A DNA stretch of 8,624 nucleotides from Lentisphaerota bacterium. Its GTDB lineage: Bacteria; Verrucomicrobiota; Lentisphaeria; Victivallales; GWF2-50-93. The translations under genes were made by a program, and so were the position numbers. How positions within the stretch are numbered: the stretch's first letter is position 1; the number at the start of each line of letters is the position of its first letter. The DNA is taken from NCBI GenBank assembly GCA_025360875.1, contig JANYBI010000730.1, forward strand, positions 1 through 8,624, read 5' to 3'. The notes beneath the pieces were generated by a model, which searched no databases, was not told the origin of the DNA, and saw only the letters and a list, made by a program, of their open reading frames with translations. This document shows positions 6,555 to 8,624 of this stretch, piece after piece.

Positions 6555-7934
6555 CTACCTTGATTTACCTTCCTCTTTTTCAAGCTCCGCTTCCAGCTCC
6601 GGCCAGAACCTGGCCGCAAATCCGCCAGCAGACTCCAGATATTCAAGCTCGAAGGAACACCTTGTCCCGAACGGTATGAATTTCCTCTCACCTTCATCCA
6701 GGAATTTCTCTATCTCCCCGAGCCTTGCCATCTCAGCCTCGAATTTCTGCCTGAGCTTCCGGTATTCGTCGGCAAAATCATCTCTGCGCCCGTCCTTGAG
6801 CTTTTTCAGAAGAGTTATGAACCCATTGATCTTGTCCTGGAATGAGGGAGGCAGCTGGTTTGAAAGATCGCTGAACTTCCTCTGCAGGTCCATGACCGTC
6901 TTTTCCGGATTTTTGATCTCCTGCCATTTTGTGCCGAAATCGACTAACTTGAATGTCCTGGGAACATCCCCCTCCTCCTCGGGTTTCGGATTTGCGGATT
7001 TCGCATCAACCGGAACCTGCTCGAAGCCCACTTCCTCCAGCTCCTCAATTCTGCGCAGGGCGTAGCCCGATGTACCAGGATAGAAAATGCTTACGGAACT
7101 GTTGCGCACTACCGTACCATACCAGTTCTCCACCAGGCCTCTGCCATTTTCCTTTTCTGAGGAAAGGAAATAATCGACCCCGCTCTTCTTAATCGCCGCA
7201 TGCAGGACGTTCCTCAGGGAGCTTTCGGCTTTTTCATCGTCGAGAGCAGACTTGAGGAGCGAGGTGAACGCGTCCCTTCCACCTCCCGGGAACCTGGAAA
7301 TAGCATCCATCATAAGCAAGCATGCTTCAGCGTACAACCTGAAAGAAGGTCCGTCTCCGGCTTCAAGGGGGCAGTTTATCAGATTCCATAGATCCGGCGC
7401 GGAACCCGATATGCAGAGAGCCCTGACCCCCTGGTATGTCACTATCCCCTGGAGGATCGAGGTGTTTTTCCTCTTCTCGGTCTTATATAGTAAAGCGGCC
7501 CCCATCCATTCCGGAACCTTTGCGAAACCATTGTCCGGCTTCATTCCAAACCTGCAAAGCAGCAGCGAGGACACGATCATGGACTGGATTCCGGGTTTCC
7601 TGTCAATCTCCGCGGCATCTTCGGCCAGGAAAATCCTAGTCTCATTTCCGACAGTATTCACTTCAAATCCGTTCTTGAGGTCGGTTCCGCTTATTATCAC
7701 CGAACATGCCAGCCCCTTCTCACCCGCCTTGAACGATGAGGCTGAACTTATCGCCCCATCTGCGGCTTTTAGGAAGCTCTGGAGCTTCTCGTATTTCGGA
7801 TCAATCCTGGGAGGGTAGAATTTCACCCTGTCGCTTATGGTTATCATCCTGGCGGCCGAAAGCTCCATAGGCAGCAGGCAGGCAATGGACAAGAACATCG
7901 CCGGAAAAAGCAATTTTACTAGACTTATATTCAA
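6555..7934 (-). CDS. secreted protein of unknown function upstream of mreC (459 aa)
   Basis: I do not recognise a named family. With the TTG start at 7934 the first 28 residues are a textbook signal peptide (hydrophobic core LLFPAMFLSIACLL, then ELSAA), so the protein is probably periplasmic. Residues 35-300 look mainly alpha-helical. RIFLAED (100-106) followed by a hydrophobic helix and VPEWMGAAL (140-148) recalls the layout of gluzincin-type peptidase domains (helix, then P-x-W-x-x-x-G/A-L), but the HExxH zinc motif is missing, so any such relation would be a catalytically dead version. A Pro/Glu-rich linker lies near 310-325, and a charged, coiled-coil-like segment at 345-415 (LQRKFSDLSNQ, EYRKLRQKFEAEMARL). 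The C-terminus is acidic. Its stop lies 4 bases before mreC, implying coupled translation and a role in the cell envelope. Confidence 0.8.
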   Translation of the reverse strand: MNISLVKLLFPAMFLSIACLLPMELSAARMITISDRVKFYPPRIDPKYEKLQSFLKAADGAISSASSFKAGEKGLACSVIISGTDLKNGFEVNTVGNETRIFLAEDAAEIDRKPGIQSMIVSSLLLCRFGMKPDNGFAKVPEWMGAALLYKTEKRKNTSILQGIVTYQGVRALCISGSAPDLWNLINCPLEAGDGPSFRLYAEACLLMMDAISRFPGGGRDAFTSLLKSALDDEKAESSLRNVLHAAIKKSGVDYFLSSEKENGRGLVENWYGTVVRNSSVSIFYPGTSGYALRRIEELEEVGFEQVPVDAKSANPKPEEEGDVPRTFKLVDFGTKWQEIKNPEKTVMDLQRKFSDLSNQLPPSFQDKINGFITLLKKLKDGRRDDFADEYRKLRQKFEAEMARLGEIEKFLDEGERKFIPFGTRCSFELEYLESAGGFAARFWPELEAELEKEEGKSR

Positions 7935-7939
7935 GGGAA

Positions 7940-7945
7940 CTCCCT
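7940..7945 (-). promoter_or_regulatory. ribosome-binding site supporting TTG start at 7934
   Basis: Minus-strand AGGGAG lies 5 bases before TTG 7934. The choice is supported by the signal peptide beginning immediately (MNISLVKLLF). Upstream ATGs in the same frame (8054 and 7982) have no ribosome site and would put 16-40 polar residues, with several cysteines, before the hydrophobic core. Confidence 0.6.
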
Positions 7946-7984
7946 GTCTTATGCAATAGCAATCAAACCCGCCTGCTGTCATGT

Positions 7985-8005
7985 ACCTCCGGCAAAGCAG
8001 GAGGT
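7985..8005. other. stem-loop in the likely 5' leader of the mre block
   Basis: Arms ACCTCC (7985-7990) and GGAGGT (8000-8005) pair perfectly, extended after one G/A mismatch by GC/GC around an AAA loop. If transcription starts near 8057 this stem lies within the leader, about 50 bases before the TTG. In that strand the 3' arm contains GGAGG, which resembles a ribosome site but is far from the start. No riboswitch class is recognisable. Confidence 0.4.
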
Positions 8006-8063
8006 TTGGAGCTTGGAATTTTTCACCCCAACTGCCAAAACATACCCAACTCACTATTTTCGC

Positions 8064-8072
8064 AATATATCA
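8064..8072 (-). promoter_or_regulatory. extended -10 element for the leftward mre block
   Basis: Minus-strand TGA-TATATT matches the TGn-TATAAT extended -10 with one change. No good -35 is seen. It would give a leader of about 120 bases before TTG 7934, containing the stem-loop at 7985-8005. Weak support from sequence alone. Confidence 0.3.
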
Positions 8073-8214
8073 CAGACTCCGGCCTATTCACATTAGGAAC
8101 CTATGAAAGTTAGCATATGACGCTTAAGGGAACTCCTGAAAATCACCGTGCAGAGCTTTTGGGATCATGAAATCGGGGAATCCTGCTGGCATCCGGGAGC
8201 GACCACAATTTAAC

Positions 8215-8231
8215 ATTATTACTGAAATAAT
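8215..8231. promoter_or_regulatory. AT-rich dyad ATTATT-ACTGA-AATAAT
   Basis: Perfect 6-base arms separated by 5 bases end two bases before the candidate -35 of the kinase gene, a place where a dimeric regulator could bind. In AT-rich DNA such a dyad could also be chance. Confidence 0.25.
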
Positions 8232-8232
8232 A

Positions 8233-8261
8233 CTGGCATCAAAAGACTGTTCATATATATT
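8233..8261 (+). promoter_or_regulatory. candidate promoter of the kinase gene
   Basis: CTGGCA (8233-8238) and TATATT (8256-8261) are separated by 17 bases, matching 4 of 6 and 5 of 6 consensus positions. Transcription would begin near 8268, about 40 bases before the ATG at 8307. Confidence 0.4.
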
Positions 8262-8306
8262 AGTTTAGGTTTTTGTACCCTAATTTTAGGAATTTGCCTG
8301 TTTCCT

Positions 8307-8624
8307 ATGAAGTTTCAATGCCCATTCTGTAGAAATGTCCTTGAAGTCGACAACGCTGACTGCGGAGTCGATGTCGGCTGTCCAAAATGCGGGGAGGTCA
8401 CCATTGCCCCGTCCTCGCTGGTGTCGACAGGCGTCGTCGTCGGCAACGACTTCCTGATCCTCGAGGAGATAGGACGGGGAGGAATGGGTGTTGTCTACCT
8501 GACCCACCAGATGTCCCTTGACCGCAGGGCCGCCCTCAAGATATTGTCCAAGAAATACGCCAATAACTCGGAATTCGTCGCTGGTTTCATCAAGGAAGCC
8601 CGTGCTGCCGCCAAACTGAACCAC
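8307..8624 (+). CDS. Ser/Thr protein kinase with N-terminal zinc ribbon (partial, first 106 aa)
   Basis: The frame opens at ATG 8307 and runs without a stop off the right edge. The product begins MKFQCPFCRN. Residues 5-28 form a zinc ribbon (C5-P-F-C8 and C25-P-K-C28, with an extra C19). A bacterial Hanks-type kinase domain starts near residue 48: glycine loop GRGGMGVVY (56-64), ATP-anchoring lysine in ALKIL (K78), and helix-C FIKEARAAAKLNH with the salt-bridge Glu (E97). The catalytic loop and any membrane or sensor region lie outside the window. It probably phosphorylates Ser/Thr of partner proteins. The ribosome site is poor (AGGA lies 15 bases upstream). It is transcribed divergently from the cell-wall block, so joint regulation is possible; Hanks-type kinases control wall synthesis in other bacteria, but no link is shown here. 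A 112-residue frame on the opposite strand (8286-8624) is its antisense shadow. Confidence 0.93.
   Translation, partial: MKFQCPFCRNVLEVDNADCGVDVGCPKCGEVTIAPSSLVSTGVVVGNDFLILEEIGRGGMGVVYLTHQMSLDRRAALKILSKKYANNSEFVAGFIKEARAAAKLNH

Larger units (their letters stand above)
7935..8306. other. divergent intergenic region between the mre block and the kinase gene
   Basis: No gene is seen in these 372 bases. It contains a hairpin at 7985-8005, an extended -10 facing left (8064-8072), a dyad at 8215-8231 and a promoter-like pair facing right (8233-8261). The 11-mer AAGGGAACTCC occurs twice in the same orientation (7933-7943 and 8126-8136); the first copy overlaps the start region of the gene at 7934. 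The region is AT-rich on the kinase side. Confidence 0.6.

Noticed and set aside
8286..8624. 112-residue open frame on the minus strand at the right edge
   Set aside because: It is exactly antisense to the zinc-ribbon kinase, whose glycine loop, Lys and CxxC motifs are unmistakable; the minus frame has no recognisable domain.
1..8624. tRNA, rRNA, CRISPR array or transposase gene
   Set aside because: No cloverleaf, rRNA-like stretch, regularly spaced repeat-spacer units or transposase-like protein was seen on either strand.

Overview
The window looks like a chromosomal fragment from an uncultured or little-studied bacterium. My best guess is the Planctomycetes-Verrucomicrobia-Lentisphaerae group. 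This rests on a Ser/Thr kinase with an N-terminal zinc ribbon, an exported rubrerythrin, frequent TTG starts and moderate GC in the coding part. It is inference, not a marker-based assignment.

Layout. (1) Positions 1-1222 are AT-richer and gene-poor. They hold the possible tail of a plus-strand gene (3-110), one small conserved-looking gene of unknown function (418-753, minus) and two copies of a foldback repeat of about 150 bp (190-355 and 1035-1187) bracketing it. (2) Positions 1223-7934 are a tightly packed minus-strand block, read from right to left. It runs: a secreted protein of unknown function (6555-7934), mreC (5702-6550), mreD (5187-5705), the elongation-specific transpeptidase PBP2/mrdA (3287-5185), then after 65 bp an exported rubrerythrin (2595-3221) and after a further 31 bp a ferric-reductase/NADPH-oxidase-like membrane flavocytochrome (1223-2563). 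(3) Positions 7935-8306 are a 372-bp divergent intergenic region with candidate promoters in both directions. (4) From 8307 a plus-strand zinc-ribbon Ser/Thr protein kinase runs off the right edge.

How the genes may work together. MreC, MreD and PBP2 belong to the elongasome, which directs lateral cell-wall synthesis. MreB and RodA are not in the window, and the usual RodA place after PBP2 is taken by the redox pair. The secreted 459-residue protein is nearly fused to mreC and may be a clade-specific envelope partner. The redox pair suggests a transmembrane electron relay: cytosolic NAD(P)H to FAD to two haems in the membrane to an exported di-iron peroxidase. The rubredoxin-like tail of that rubrerythrin lacks its fourth cysteine (Ser197), so its iron site is probably altered. 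This pairing is the most interesting hypothesis in the window, together with the two foldback repeats around the small accessory gene.
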